DNA of 62,719 bases from CAZUXE01 sp964624585 (GTDB taxonomy: Bacteria > Hydrothermota > Tepidihabitantia > B3-TA06), in contig CAZUXE010000011.1 in assembly GCA_964624585.1 (NCBI GenBank), positions 1 to 62,719 of the forward strand. Reading direction: 5' to 3'. Below the pieces are notes generated by a model. It worked only from the letters and a program-made list of their open reading frames with translations. It did no database searches and was not told where the DNA came from. Positions within the stretch are counted from its first letter, which is position 1; every line of letters starts with the position of its first letter. The position numbers and the translations under genes were made by a program. Positions 42,572 through 51,627 of this stretch are shown here, in pieces.

Positions 42572-43224
42572 TCATACTTCCTTTCAAGAATACGCATATT
42601 CAAGCGATTAAGCGCCCATTTCAATCCTTCGGACAGGTTAGAAAGAGTATCTACTTCAGATAAATCCAGCCCAAGATGCACTATTGTTTGAGCAACGTCG
42701 GGACGAATACCGGTTATTACGCATTCAGCCCCCAATAACTTTACAGAAGCTACGGTTTTGAGAAGATGATTGGCTACAGCAGAATCAACAGTGGGTACTC
42801 CAGTTATATCCATAATAGCTACTTTACTTTGGGTGGCGGCAATTTCTGTGAGCAGGTTTTCTGTAAGTTTTTGTGAGCGACGAGTGTCAAGCGTTCCTAT
42901 TAGTGGTAGAACCAAAACTTTGTCCCATATTTTGATAATAGGGTTGGATAATTCCTCAATTGCTCGTCTTTGTTTTTCAATAAGATCAAGCTTATCCTGC
43001 AATTCGTCAGCTCGTTTTTGGCTTTGGTGAACCTCTTCGCCCATGTCTGCTATAAGAAGATTGATACCGGTTTCTATAGAAGTTAAAGGATCGGTAGATT
43101 CAATATCAATAGGTATTTTAGCGGAAAAGTCGCCGCCTGCCGCAGTGGCAAGGGCCATCTCAATATTCTCAATTCGTTTTTCGAGATTTTCAATGGTCTT
43201 GATTGGTTTTTTATTATTTGCCAT
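42568..43224 (-). CDS. rsbR: RsbR-type stressosome scaffold
   Basis: A 218-aa protein. Residues 1-95 are a helical sensor region (HAMP-like segment, then coiled coil LQDKLDLIEKQRRAIEEL) instead of a globin domain. Residues 96-215 are a STAS domain with MDITGVPTVDSAVANHL and VITGIRPDVAQTIVHLG. By alignment with Bacillus RsbR the two phosphosites fall at S148 (normally Thr) and T180. AGGAG lies upstream; the promoter is about 190 nt away, leaving an unusually long leader. It heads rsbR-S-T-T/X-STAS. The stimulus cannot be told from sequence. Confidence 0.92.
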   Translation of the reverse strand: MANNKKPIKTIENLEKRIENIEMALATAAGGDFSAKIPIDIESTDPLTSIETGINLLIADMGEEVHQSQKRADELQDKLDLIEKQRRAIEELSNPIIKIWDKVLVLPLIGTLDTRRSQKLTENLLTEIAATQSKVAIMDITGVPTVDSAVANHLLKTVASVKLLGAECVITGIRPDVAQTIVHLGLDLSEVDTLSNLSEGLKWALNRLNMRILERKYE

Positions 43225-43412
43225 TCATTCAACTCCTGTCTTAATTTATATAGAAGACTGATATTGTTTTCGTCTCCTTAAATTTTCTCCTCAAAGCCGA
43301 ATCTAATACTTCAGAGGCGGTATTCCCCTTTTACTTAAAGAGAAAAGTTAAACTAACTCGCCTCGCGATATAGTACGCTTTTCCCATACTTACATTATCA
43401 AGGAAAGACAAT

Positions 43413-43440
43413 ATCTTAATCTACTATTGCTCAATGTCAA
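43413..43440 (-). promoter_or_regulatory. stressosome operon promoter
   Basis: TTGACA (43440-43435), a 16-bp spacer and TAAGAT (43418-43413). The resulting leader to rsbR is about 180 nt, the longest in the window except possibly hsp20. Confidence 0.7.
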
Positions 43441-43748
43441 GTAGAAAACTTACAATTTACCTCATTTTTTACAGTTACCCAAGCATTTTGAGTATAAAAA
43501 GTGCATATTTCCGATATAGTCTATTTATAAGACCTTCTCTAAGTTTTTAAGGTAAGTGTAGTGCTTATTATCAAGTTTCGGAAAATTCTTTAGGAATGAG
43601 CGAAAAAGAGATTAAGTATGTCTATACATAAATTTATATAATTATCCGAAGTTGAAATAATGCCGTGTTTAGTTTAATTTTCTACAGTAACTAATTCTAT
43701 ATCTTGCTGTTAAGTTGTGTGATGTTTTTGTAGTATAGGGTGGTGTTT
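43441..43748. other. gene-free AT-rich intergenic tract
   Basis: I see no ORF with a ribosome site, no hairpin terminator for the flippase gene and no tRNA. Together with 43225-43412 (rsbR leader and promoter) it makes a 524-bp space, the largest gene-free gap outside the V-ATPase flank. Confidence 0.6.
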
Positions 43749-44864
43749 TTAGTCTGGTTTTTTTAATTTAGATTTTCTTTTTCTAAGCAACAAGAGCGCC
43801 CCACCTATTAAACCGAAAAATACATTAACTATATCAAACAAAAATGAAGTGGCAAGGAAAGAGTGTTTGTCTACTTTGACAGAAAATGACGCCAGAATGT
43901 TTACGAAGGTCATTTCCCGTACCCCCCAGCCTCCAACCGAAAACATGGCAGTGGTGTTTACTACCGGTAGGGTTACCATAAAATGAATAAATGTAGGGTT
44001 TTTTGTGTTCTCTTGGGTCGGTTTCGATATATCTGTCATTTTCGAATCAATCCTTAAGGAATCTTCTGACAGTACTGGCGCTTTATCTGTTTCACTGGTG
44101 GTGTAACTGCTCATATCAATAGGATTTATTTTATGGTTTCCATCGATAACTCCAAGGAAGAGCAGGTACCAAATTGCGACCAGGCTTGTTTGTACCCCGA
44201 GAGATAGTAGAATTGCAGAGAAAAGAGCGATTTTATGCTTTCTGTAATGGGTTATTTCCGTAAACGCGGATGCAATTTTCTCACCCAAAGGATACTTAAA
44301 TATTCGTATTTTTGATAATCTTGGGGAGAGCCAATCGTTAATCTTCTTAGATAAAAAAGCCAGTACAATAATTGTAGCTACAGCGAAGGCTGCTCCAAAA
44401 ATGAGCGTTAGAATAAATTTGCCGCTCATTACAGCATATGCAATGCTTGCAAGAAAACCAAATGCGAACACACCTATAAGTCCGCTCATTCTATCCATCC
44501 ACACGACGGAAAATGATACTCCAGCGCCTTTCTTGCCGCCTGTATCCACAATACGATACACATCTCCGCCTATTGTTGACGGAAGAATATTATTGAAGAA
44601 AAAATGAATAACGAGGCTACGGAATAGATAGAAAAAGCCATATGTATGTTTCCGTGCTTTAGATAGAATGAGCCATCTTAAAGTGAGGAAGATAAGAAAA
44701 GTTAGAAATGCGCCAAGTGAAGCTGTTATGTATAAAGGGTTCGTATTTAATATCTTATTCCAGGCCTCTTTAAGGTCAAATTTGAGAATTATTATTACTA
44801 TAAATACTGCCGCAAGCAGGATTTTCCCCCAAAAGAAGATTTGTTTACGAATTTTTTCTTTCAT
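43749..44864 (-). CDS. flippase-like membrane protein (UPF0104/LPG synthase TM family)
   Basis: A 371-aa polytopic membrane protein of the lysylphosphatidylglycerol synthase transmembrane family, which includes AglD-like proteins near glycosyltransferases. Motifs: FFNNILPSTIGGDVYRI, VVWMDRMSGLIG and FSVGGWGVREMTFVNI. An unusual hydrophilic insert of about 55 residues, Ser/Thr/Lys-rich, lies at about 250-300 between helices. The start forms TAATG with the GT4 stop. Role: probably lipid-linked glycan or lipid movement in the same pathway as the upstream glycosyltransferase. Confidence 0.8.
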   Translation of the reverse strand: MKEKIRKQIFFWGKILLAAVFIVIIILKFDLKEAWNKILNTNPLYITASLGAFLTFLIFLTLRWLILSKARKHTYGFFYLFRSLVIHFFFNNILPSTIGGDVYRIVDTGGKKGAGVSFSVVWMDRMSGLIGVFAFGFLASIAYAVMSGKFILTLIFGAAFAVATIIVLAFLSKKINDWLSPRLSKIRIFKYPLGEKIASAFTEITHYRKHKIALFSAILLSLGVQTSLVAIWYLLFLGVIDGNHKINPIDMSSYTTSETDKAPVLSEDSLRIDSKMTDISKPTQENTKNPTFIHFMVTLPVVNTTAMFSVGGWGVREMTFVNILASFSVKVDKHSFLATSFLFDIVNVFFGLIGGALLLLRKRKSKLKKPD

Positions 44865-45988
44865 TAAACCCCCGTTACTGCATGTATAAGCAGTTTCTCA
44901 ACTCGTCTAGCTACTTTTTCCCATGTGAGCGATTTAGCCCATATGCGACTCTGTTTTCCCATCCAAATGCGCAATTTTTCATCTGTAAGTAATTTTTCTA
45001 AGTAATCAGTCATTTCGTTAATATTGCCGTGTTCATACAAAAAGCCGGTTTTTTTATCTAATACAGAATCCATCAGTCCTGGTACACGTGCTGCAACCAC
45101 CGGTGTTTCGCAAGCTCCGGCGTCGGTTGCTAAAAAGCCCCAGCCTTCTTTGGCAGATGGTTGAACCGCTACAGCAGCTCTTTGATACAAATGTACAACT
45201 TCGTCAAAAGGAACCCAGCCTAGCAGTTTTACGCGATCCTTCAAGCCAAGTTGAGTAATGATTTTATTTAATCTGCTATAATCTTCGCCTGTTCCAGCTA
45301 TTTCGCAACTTACGTCTATGCCTCGCTGACGTAAGTTCGCTAGGGCATACAAGATATGATCAGTGCATTTGTAACGCATAAGTCGTGTTGCGGTTACAAT
45401 TAATTTTTCCCTTTTAGAAGGACCAGGTTTGAATACATTGTTTACGCCAACTCTAACTGGGACTATTCTTTCAGGCTTCATTCCCATCTCTACTAGCTCC
45501 GCCTTTCCCGATTCTCCAACACAGCCGAATAACCCTTTTCGGTATATTCTCGGTATAAGCTGTTCTGTTAAATAGACATAAGAACCTGCAAGAAAGCCTG
45601 TTTGCTTGAAAATCTGTTTGCGAAAAACATGCATAACTATTCCAACTACCGGTGTGTTCCCCGCCCATAACGGGGTATAGAAAGGAATTTTATTCAAATC
45701 GTCAAGCACAACATCGAAATCGTTATTCCTTAAGAATTCCCTTATTGGTCTTCCGTATAAATGGAAGTTAAAGGTATTACGGGAACCGGTTCTAATTATA
45801 TTTATACCATCTATAATTTCCCGATGTTTTGCTCCGGGATAGGATGAGCAAAGAAGAGTTATTTTATGCCCAAAACTAGCAAGACGGGTAATAACATCCT
45901 TTAGATAAAATTCTGCTCCGCCTTTTTGAGGCGCTTTCCAGTCTTGCCAATTAATTACAAGAATTTTTAGTTTTCTATCTTTTGGCAT
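44864..45988 (-). CDS. GT4-family glycosyltransferase
   Basis: A 374-aa GT-B fold retaining glycosyltransferase. The N-terminus has WKAPQKGGAEFYLKDVI for acceptor binding. The donor site is in the C-terminal half: VTATRLMRYKCTDHIL, LLGWVPFDEVVHLYQRA, and the E-x7-E type signature EGWGFLATDAGACETPVVA. The likely sugar donor is a GDP-sugar, since GDP-mannose-modifying genes are in the same operon, but donor and acceptor are not readable. It lies between the MBL-fold gene and the flippase. Confidence 0.88.
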   Translation of the reverse strand: MPKDRKLKILVINWQDWKAPQKGGAEFYLKDVITRLASFGHKITLLCSSYPGAKHREIIDGINIIRTGSRNTFNFHLYGRPIREFLRNNDFDVVLDDLNKIPFYTPLWAGNTPVVGIVMHVFRKQIFKQTGFLAGSYVYLTEQLIPRIYRKGLFGCVGESGKAELVEMGMKPERIVPVRVGVNNVFKPGPSKREKLIVTATRLMRYKCTDHILYALANLRQRGIDVSCEIAGTGEDYSRLNKIITQLGLKDRVKLLGWVPFDEVVHLYQRAAVAVQPSAKEGWGFLATDAGACETPVVAARVPGLMDSVLDKKTGFLYEHGNINEMTDYLEKLLTDEKLRIWMGKQSRIWAKSLTWEKVARRVEKLLIHAVTGV

Positions 45989-46005
45989 TCAGATTTTTCT
46001 TGAGT

Positions 46006-46959
46006 TTATATGTCCCAGCTTTCGCCTTCTTTGGCGAAAGTTATTTTTCCAAGATTACCCTGATTTTGTTTGTTTTCAAAATATTTATTGCAATCTTTTT
46101 CCATCTCCATCACCTTTTCGTCATCATGACCTGGATCCATATGGGTAATCAAGAGTCTCTTGGCGCCGCAGTCAACGGCCTGATCAACGCATAGCTCAGG
46201 GCTTCCATGACCGAAGGTCTGGGTTGGGCCTGAAAGCTGTTCCGAAGTATACTGTCCGTCCAGTACAATCATGTCTGCATCTTTCCCGATAGTATTTATT
46301 TGACGATTAGTGTATGCAAGAGGTTCATTATCTGTACAGAATGCCAAAGATTTACCCATATAGTCAATTCTATATCCTAGGCAACCATTAGGATGATGTA
46401 GGGGTATAGTTGTTATTTTAACAATGTCTTTAGGGTCAATGCTGCCGGTTTCAGTTGAGTCCTTCTCGGCTATAAAGAAATATTTTTCATCTCTATGCAG
46501 ATAATGGAAGGATTCTGAAAAGATACGATTGTGGGCGTTATAGATTTTTTGTGCCGGAAGCAAGGAATGGGGGACAGGAAAAAATGGACTGGCTTGTTGT
46601 TCTCCCAGGGCTTGCAGAACCACATTTCTCAATGGGTCAATATTTTCCCTGCCCTCAGGAGTAAATCCGTGCAGGAAGAATGTGTTGGTTTTTATATAAA
46701 GTGGAATACAGAATCCAATTCCCTGCGTGTGATCTGAATGGTAATGAGTTAGCAGAATTATAAAGTCTTTGCCAATGATACCTTGTTTCATAAGATAATT
46801 ACCCAGCATTCGTGCGCCGGAGCCCATGTCTAAAATTATTCTAAACGGCCCTGCTTCAAGTAGATAACAAGTGGTATTCCCTCCATACAGCGAGGTCTTA
46901 AATATCTTTGTTGAAGGAGCGGGGAGACTTCCCCTGGCGCCGAAAGCATGTAATTTCAT
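46006..46959 (-). CDS. MBL-fold metallohydrolase
   Basis: A 317-aa metallo-beta-lactamase fold protein. The metal-binding motif is THYHSDHTQG, with further ligands in IPLHHPNGCLGYR, DNEP and THMDPGHDD. The opening MKLHAFGARGSLPAP is typical of a group of uncharacterised hydrolases (phosphodiesterase- or RNase Z-like). The ATG at 46959 is in an ATGA overlap with the reductase gene, so the longer frame to 46983 is rejected. Its role in a glycan operon is unclear. Confidence 0.85.
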   Translation of the reverse strand: MKLHAFGARGSLPAPSTKIFKTSLYGGNTTCYLLEAGPFRIILDMGSGARMLGNYLMKQGIIGKDFIILLTHYHSDHTQGIGFCIPLYIKTNTFFLHGFTPEGRENIDPLRNVVLQALGEQQASPFFPVPHSLLPAQKIYNAHNRIFSESFHYLHRDEKYFFIAEKDSTETGSIDPKDIVKITTIPLHHPNGCLGYRIDYMGKSLAFCTDNEPLAYTNRQINTIGKDADMIVLDGQYTSEQLSGPTQTFGHGSPELCVDQAVDCGAKRLLITHMDPGHDDEKVMEMEKDCNKYFENKQNQGNLGKITFAKEGESWDI

Positions 46960-47930
46960 AATACGCCTTCCTTTACTCTCCAAAAGTAGAGTAAATCCTT
47001 AAATGTCTGTTCCAGCGTGATTTCTGCACGCCAACCTAAATCTTTTAACGCTTTCTTCGCATTGCCCGATAACCTGGGGATATCGTATGGTCGCATGCGT
47101 GAGCTTTCTTGTATTATATTAACGTTAATTCCTGAAATTTCAACCATCATCCTTATTCCCTCCTCAATAGAGATACATCTTCCTGAAGTAATGTTATATA
47201 TAGAACCAGTTGTAGCTTTGTCTATCATCTTCATATATGCCTCTATTACGTCGCGAACATCCATAAAGTCTCTTTCTACGGAAAGGTTGCCCATTTTGAG
47301 AACAGGCGGTTCTTTACCAGCTTCAATTCGAACAAGGCTACGGGCAACGTGGGGAAAGACAAATCGCTGCGCCTGTCCGGGGCCGGTATGATTGAAGCTA
47401 CGGGCTATGAGTACAGGTATCTGATACTCTTTACAGTAGAATTGGCAGATATCTTCAGCTTTCAGTTTACTCAAGCCATAGATATTGGCTGGAGACGGTC
47501 TATCATTTTCCGTTAGCTGGGTGGAGACCTTATTCATTTTACCGTAGACTTCAGCAGAAGAGGTGTATAGAAAACGTGGTTTTTCTGCCAGTTCTGATAG
47601 AATGTTTAGTAGATTCAGGGTTCCTGTTAGATTGGTGTCAAAACATAGAACAGGATTTTCCTGACACATTCTTACAGAAGACAGAGCCGCAAGGTGATAG
47701 ACTCGTTGCGGTCTAAAAGTATTGATGAGTTCTGAAAGTTTTCCTGAATCTTTAAGATTAATACCTTGAGAGTTGAAGTTCAAATCTGGATTTTCATCAG
47801 GATGATGAATTCCCTGTATTAGGTTCCCTCTTTGCGCCTCTGCTTCAGCTAAAAGTTTCCCTACAAATCCACTAGAACCTGTTATTAATATTCTGAGTTT
47901 AGGGTTAGCAGGGGTGTGGGCAGGGTTCAC
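46956..47930 (-). CDS. rmd: NAD(P)-dependent epimerase/dehydratase, GDP-4-keto-6-deoxymannose reductase-like
   Basis: A 324-aa SDR-extended enzyme with the dinucleotide motif TGSSGFVG and the catalytic YGLSK. SFNHTGPGQAQRFVFPHVAR is characteristic of the GDP-mannose dehydratase/reductase branch. As it directly follows gmd, reduction of GDP-4-keto-6-deoxy-D-mannose to GDP-rhamnose (or GDP-6-deoxytalose) is the best reading. The start is GTG at 47930, just after GAGGAGGAGA. Confidence 0.8.
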   Translation of the reverse strand: MNPAHTPANPKLRILITGSSGFVGKLLAEAEAQRGNLIQGIHHPDENPDLNFNSQGINLKDSGKLSELINTFRPQRVYHLAALSSVRMCQENPVLCFDTNLTGTLNLLNILSELAEKPRFLYTSSAEVYGKMNKVSTQLTENDRPSPANIYGLSKLKAEDICQFYCKEYQIPVLIARSFNHTGPGQAQRFVFPHVARSLVRIEAGKEPPVLKMGNLSVERDFMDVRDVIEAYMKMIDKATTGSIYNITSGRCISIEEGIRMMVEISGINVNIIQESSRMRPYDIPRLSGNAKKALKDLGWRAEITLEQTFKDLLYFWRVKEGVL

Positions 47931-47947
47931 TCTCCTCCTCAGGGGCG

Positions 47948-48907
47948 CTATAGGCGAGCGCGCCAGAAGTCCAGAATATCAGACAGTGTCTGGGAAAATG
48001 GTATTTCCGGCTTCCATCCGGTTTTGTTACTAAATTTCTCAGCATCTCCAATAAGTAATTCAACATCTGAAGGACGCATTCTTGCATCATCTTGCTCAAT
48101 CTTGATTTCCACTTGTGCCATTTTAAGTAAGCTGTTAAGAAGTTCCTTAATGGTTATTCCCGTTCCGGATGCAATATTGTAAACTTCTCCCGGTTCTCCT
48201 TTTTCAAGAGCCAAGGTGTAGGCGCGAGCTACGTCGCGGACGTCTGTGAAGTCTCGTACAGCATCCAGATTACCGACCTTTATTACAGCTTCCTTTTTCC
48301 CCTTTTCAATCATTACAATCTGGCGCGCGAAATTAGAAGTCACGAATACATCGCCTCGTCTTGGGCCAGTGTGGTTGAAAGCTCTGGTTCTTATTACTTT
48401 TAGACCATAACTTTGAAAATACTGGTAGGCCAACATATCTTGGGCTACCTTTGAGACGCCGTATGGTGAAAGTGGGCGTAGTGGATTAGTTTCTTTTATA
48501 GGCACTTCGTCAGGGTATACCATTCCGTATTCTTCTGATGAACCGGCAATGTGAATAAAAGGATCGCAATTTGCTTTCCTGCAGGCCTCAAAAAGATTTG
48601 CTTCGCCTTCAATATTAGTGGAAAGTGTTTCCAATGGCGCTTTCCATGACATAGGAACATAACTTTGGGCTGCGAGGTGAAATATCCAGTCAGGTTCAAT
48701 TTCTTCAATCAAATGCTTCATGGAAATGGCGTCACGTATATCTGATTCAATCAGGTTAATTTTATCCCTAAAAGCGTCAATATTTTCCATTCGGGAGCGC
48801 CATCTGTAGGAACCCCACACAGTACAATCGCCTCTATGTAAAAGATATTCTGCAAGATGACTTCCGACGAATCCTGTAATACCGGTTATTAGGACTTTTT
48901 TAGCCAT
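47948..48907 (-). CDS. gmd: GDP-mannose 4,6-dehydratase
   Basis: A 319-aa SDR-extended enzyme converting GDP-mannose to GDP-4-keto-6-deoxymannose. N-terminal TGITGFVGSHLAEYLL binds NADP; catalytic YGVSK; RTRAFNHTGPRRGDVFVTSNFARQ (spaced over two helices) is the Gmd signature, and AGSSEEYG holds the catalytic Glu pair. The start overlaps the SIMPL gene stop by one base (TAATG). Confidence 0.88.
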   Translation of the reverse strand: MAKKVLITGITGFVGSHLAEYLLHRGDCTVWGSYRWRSRMENIDAFRDKINLIESDIRDAISMKHLIEEIEPDWIFHLAAQSYVPMSWKAPLETLSTNIEGEANLFEACRKANCDPFIHIAGSSEEYGMVYPDEVPIKETNPLRPLSPYGVSKVAQDMLAYQYFQSYGLKVIRTRAFNHTGPRRGDVFVTSNFARQIVMIEKGKKEAVIKVGNLDAVRDFTDVRDVARAYTLALEKGEPGEVYNIASGTGITIKELLNSLLKMAQVEIKIEQDDARMRPSDVELLIGDAEKFSNKTGWKPEIPFSQTLSDILDFWRARL

Positions 48908-49611
48908 TATTGAATCTCATAAACTATGTATACTGTATAGGAAAGACTAATTTCACCGGCCTCAAGAGCGGTAACTGGAGCGGCTTCCGCATAGGAGGCA
49001 TCTAGCCTTATATTGGTTTGAGCATAGGATTGGTAGTTATTTTGTAGAGGAGTTTCGCTGATAGTTATAGGTTTTGCAAGTTTGACACCGGCTTCTTTAG
49101 CCATTGCCTCAGCTTTTTTTCTACATACCCTAATGGCTTCAATACGGGCTTTGGCAAGGTACTTCTTGGGATTTTCAACGGTGAAATTTACGTTATTTAC
49201 TCGTGTTGCACCGGCTTTGACTGCTGCGTCAAGAATGTCTGAAACTTTATCCAAATTGTAAACTTTTACAGTTAGGATATGGGAAACCAAATATCCATCG
49301 AATATCTTTTTATTTTGCTTATCCCAATGGTATTCAGGGCTAATGGAAAAGTTTACGCTTTGCATATTTTTTGCTGGAATTGACAAATTTTTGATAGACG
49401 CGTTAATTTTATTCATCAGCTTATTGTTATTATTGTAAGCCTTGGATGCACTTATGTTACGAGTTTCCACAGTGAAACTCATGTAGCAAATATCGGGCGA
49501 GACCTTGACTTCGGCAGTTCCTGTTGTGCTAAGCGTCCTTAAAGGGGCTTCAGCCCCTGTTAAGGGAATAGCCAGTAGTAGGGGAAGCGCTAATTGTATG
49601 AGCTTTTTCAT
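48907..49611 (-). CDS. SIMPL (DUF541) domain periplasmic protein
   Basis: A 234-aa exported protein with signal MKKLIQLALPLLLAIPLTGAEA and a single SIMPL domain (LSTTGTAEVKVSPDICYMSF; VSHILTVKVYNLDKVSDIL; ARIEAIRVCRKKAEAMAKEAG). Family members are involved in oxidative stress and surface functions, without a defined activity. GGGAG lies upstream. It separates rpmB from the sugar-nucleotide genes. Confidence 0.88.
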   Translation of the reverse strand: MKKLIQLALPLLLAIPLTGAEAPLRTLSTTGTAEVKVSPDICYMSFTVETRNISASKAYNNNNKLMNKINASIKNLSIPAKNMQSVNFSISPEYHWDKQNKKIFDGYLVSHILTVKVYNLDKVSDILDAAVKAGATRVNNVNFTVENPKKYLAKARIEAIRVCRKKAEAMAKEAGVKLAKPITISETPLQNNYQSYAQTNIRLDASYAEAAPVTALEAGEISLSYTVYIVYEIQ

Positions 49612-49632
49612 AAAAAGTCTCCCAATTAAAGT

Positions 49633-49821
49633 TCAGGCGCGGTCTATTTTGCCGGCCTTAAGGCATTTAGTACATACTAGCATTCTTTGTACTTTAGTGC
49701 CTTTGCGAACTTTAACCAGCTGAAGATTGGGTTTGAATCGACGGTTGGAAACCTTGTGGGAGTGGGATATGTTGTGTCCCTTTTGATCTCCTTTTCCGCA
49801 AACTTCACAAACTCTAGGCAT
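49633..49821 (-). CDS. rpmB: 50S ribosomal protein L28, zinc-ribbon form
   Basis: A 62-aa L28 with two CxxC pairs (CEVCGK near residue 5 and CTKC near residue 51), the zinc-binding form. Core: GHNISHSHKVSNRRFKPNL. AAGGAGG and a TTGACT/TAAACT promoter lie upstream. It heads a long minus-strand operon with glycan genes. Confidence 0.95.
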   Translation of the reverse strand: MPRVCEVCGKGDQKGHNISHSHKVSNRRFKPNLQLVKVRKGTKVQRMLVCTKCLKAGKIDRA

Positions 49822-49866
49822 TAATATACCTCCTTAAAGCGATTTCATAATTAAAATAGAGCATTA

Positions 49867-49894
49867 AGTTTACGTCTAACTGCAGCAAAGTCAA
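49867..49894 (-). promoter_or_regulatory. rpmB operon promoter
   Basis: TTGACT (49894-49889), a 16-bp spacer and TAAACT (49872-49867). Confidence 0.75.
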
Positions 49895-50049
49895 GCCTTT
49901 TTGCCCTCCTAGCTAATACCTAAAACTGTCCTAAAATCGTAGGTTATGTTATGAAAGGAGCATGGTGGTCTTTTGCAAAAAAGTGTTCCAATTTGATTTA
50001 TTGAACTCAGCTTTTTATTTTCTTACGTCCTTTGTAGTACAGATAGTGT

Positions 50050-50077
50050 TTGACATCCTTTGACGCCTCCCTATACT
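50050..50077 (+). promoter_or_regulatory. pepA promoter
   Basis: TTGACA (50050-50055), a 16-bp spacer and TATACT (50072-50077). Confidence 0.75.
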
Positions 50078-50114
50078 CAAGTTTGAATTCATAATTTAAC
50101 AGGAGAAAATGTTC

Positions 50115-51611
50115 ATGAAAATTGACCTTAAAGAAGGCGATGTTACTAAATTCCAAACTCAGCTTTTGGTGGTAAATCTTTTCAAAGGGGTTAGGGAGCC
50201 TGCTGGAGTTACCGGCGTTGTGGATTCCGCACTAGGGGGGAGTATATCCAGAGCTTTGAAAGCCGGCGAAATGCAAGGTAGGCTTGGTGAGACGCTTGTT
50301 TTTAGAACAGCTGCCAAGATACCTGCGGAGCGGGTTTTGTTGCTTGGGCTGGGTGATAAGGATAGTTTTGGCCCTGAGGAAGCAAGACGCGCTGCTGCGG
50401 TTGCTTTATGGGAGGCTGAGAAACTTAATTTAACAGAAATGGCAACTATAGTTCATGGTGCCGGAATTGGTGGAATGAATCCGACTCAGGCGTCTGAAGA
50501 CACAGCTTTGGGTTCGCTTTTGGCCGCCTATCGTTTTGATAAGTATAAGATAGATAAAGAAAAGAGCAAACCTCGGGTTCGTAAACTTGTCATTGTTGAA
50601 CATGAGAGTGCAAAACTTGAGCAAATGCAACAGGGAATTTTAAGGGCTGAAGCAATTGCCTGGGGTCAAAATCTTGCTCGTGATCTTGTCAACGAACCAA
50701 GTAATGTGATGATTCCAGTAGAGTTTGCTTCGAGAGTCAAAGAAGCCGGTTCTGAACTTGGTCTTGAAGTTACTTCCTACGATGAAACCTGGATTAAAGA
50801 AAAGAAAATGAATCTCTTATGGGGAGTTGCCAAAGGCAGCGCTCACATGCCGCGTTTAGTAGAGATAAAGCACAAGGGAGCCGGTGATAACGATCCCTGG
50901 ATTGCTTTAGTGGGTAAGGGAGTGATGTTTGATTCAGGTGGCATATCTATTAAGTCATCTTCTGGAATGGAAGCCATGAAAGGCGATATGGGTGGTGGAG
51001 CGGCTGTTGTTGGAGCCATGCTGGCTATTGCGAAGCTCGGCATTAAGAAAAATGTATATGGTATTGTACCTGCTGTTATGAATTCTCCTGGTGCTAATGC
51101 CCAGAATCCTGGTGATGTAGTCATTGGTATGGATGGCCCAAGTGTTGAGATAATTTCTACCGATGCGGAAGGACGTCTGATTCTTGCCGACGCTCTTTCA
51201 TACGCTCGCGAACTGGGAGCATCTTATTTAGTTGATATTGCAACACTTACAGGCGCTTCAGTTGTGGCTTTAGGTAACAGGGTTGCGGGAATATTTCCTA
51301 CAGACGATAGAATGCGTGATGTTTTTATGGAAAATGTTTCTATAACCGGAGAAAAGCTATGGTCTATGCCTATGTTTGATGAATACAAAGAGCAATTAAA
51401 AAGCCTTACAGCTGTGATTAAAAATACAGGTGGTCGTGGCGCAGGCGCAATTACAGCAGCGAAATTTCTTGAGTATTTTACCGGCGGCAAGCCATGGGTG
51501 CATATAGATATTGCGTCCAAGGAACAAGCAGATAAAAGTTATTCCTGCTATCGCAAAGGGGCTACCGGTTTTGGAGTCAGAACCCTTTTGAGATTTGTTG
51601 AGAGCTGGTAA
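50115..51611 (+). CDS. pepA: leucyl aminopeptidase (M17 family)
   Basis: A 498-aa cytosolic dizinc aminopeptidase. The N-terminal macro-like domain reaches about residue 180. The catalytic domain has KGVMFDSGGISIKSS (metal ligands and lysine) and STDAEGRLILADAL (metal ligands and arginine), both complete. ATG 50115 is preferred because AGGAG at 50101-50105 is 9 nt away, whereas it is only 3 nt from the ATG at 50109. It shares a transcript with mnmA, 16 nt downstream. Confidence 0.95.
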   Translation: MKIDLKEGDVTKFQTQLLVVNLFKGVREPAGVTGVVDSALGGSISRALKAGEMQGRLGETLVFRTAAKIPAERVLLLGLGDKDSFGPEEARRAAAVALWEAEKLNLTEMATIVHGAGIGGMNPTQASEDTALGSLLAAYRFDKYKIDKEKSKPRVRKLVIVEHESAKLEQMQQGILRAEAIAWGQNLARDLVNEPSNVMIPVEFASRVKEAGSELGLEVTSYDETWIKEKKMNLLWGVAKGSAHMPRLVEIKHKGAGDNDPWIALVGKGVMFDSGGISIKSSSGMEAMKGDMGGGAAVVGAMLAIAKLGIKKNVYGIVPAVMNSPGANAQNPGDVVIGMDGPSVEIISTDAEGRLILADALSYARELGASYLVDIATLTGASVVALGNRVAGIFPTDDRMRDVFMENVSITGEKLWSMPMFDEYKEQLKSLTAVIKNTGGRGAGAITAAKFLEYFTGGKPWVHIDIASKEQADKSYSCYRKGATGFGVRTLLRFVESW

Positions 51612-51627
51612 CTATAGAAAGTAAGGT

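Noticed and set aside
43225..43412. Riboswitch in the long rsbR leader
   Set aside because: I could match it to no known class (c-di-GMP, SAM, TPP, cobalamin signatures absent); only an AAGGAG-like site without an ORF is seen.
49962..50063. 33-codon hydrophobic ORF (MVVFCKKVFQFDLL...) just upstream of pepA
   Set aside because: GGAG is too close to the ATG, the frame runs through the pepA -35 box, and no promoter serves it.
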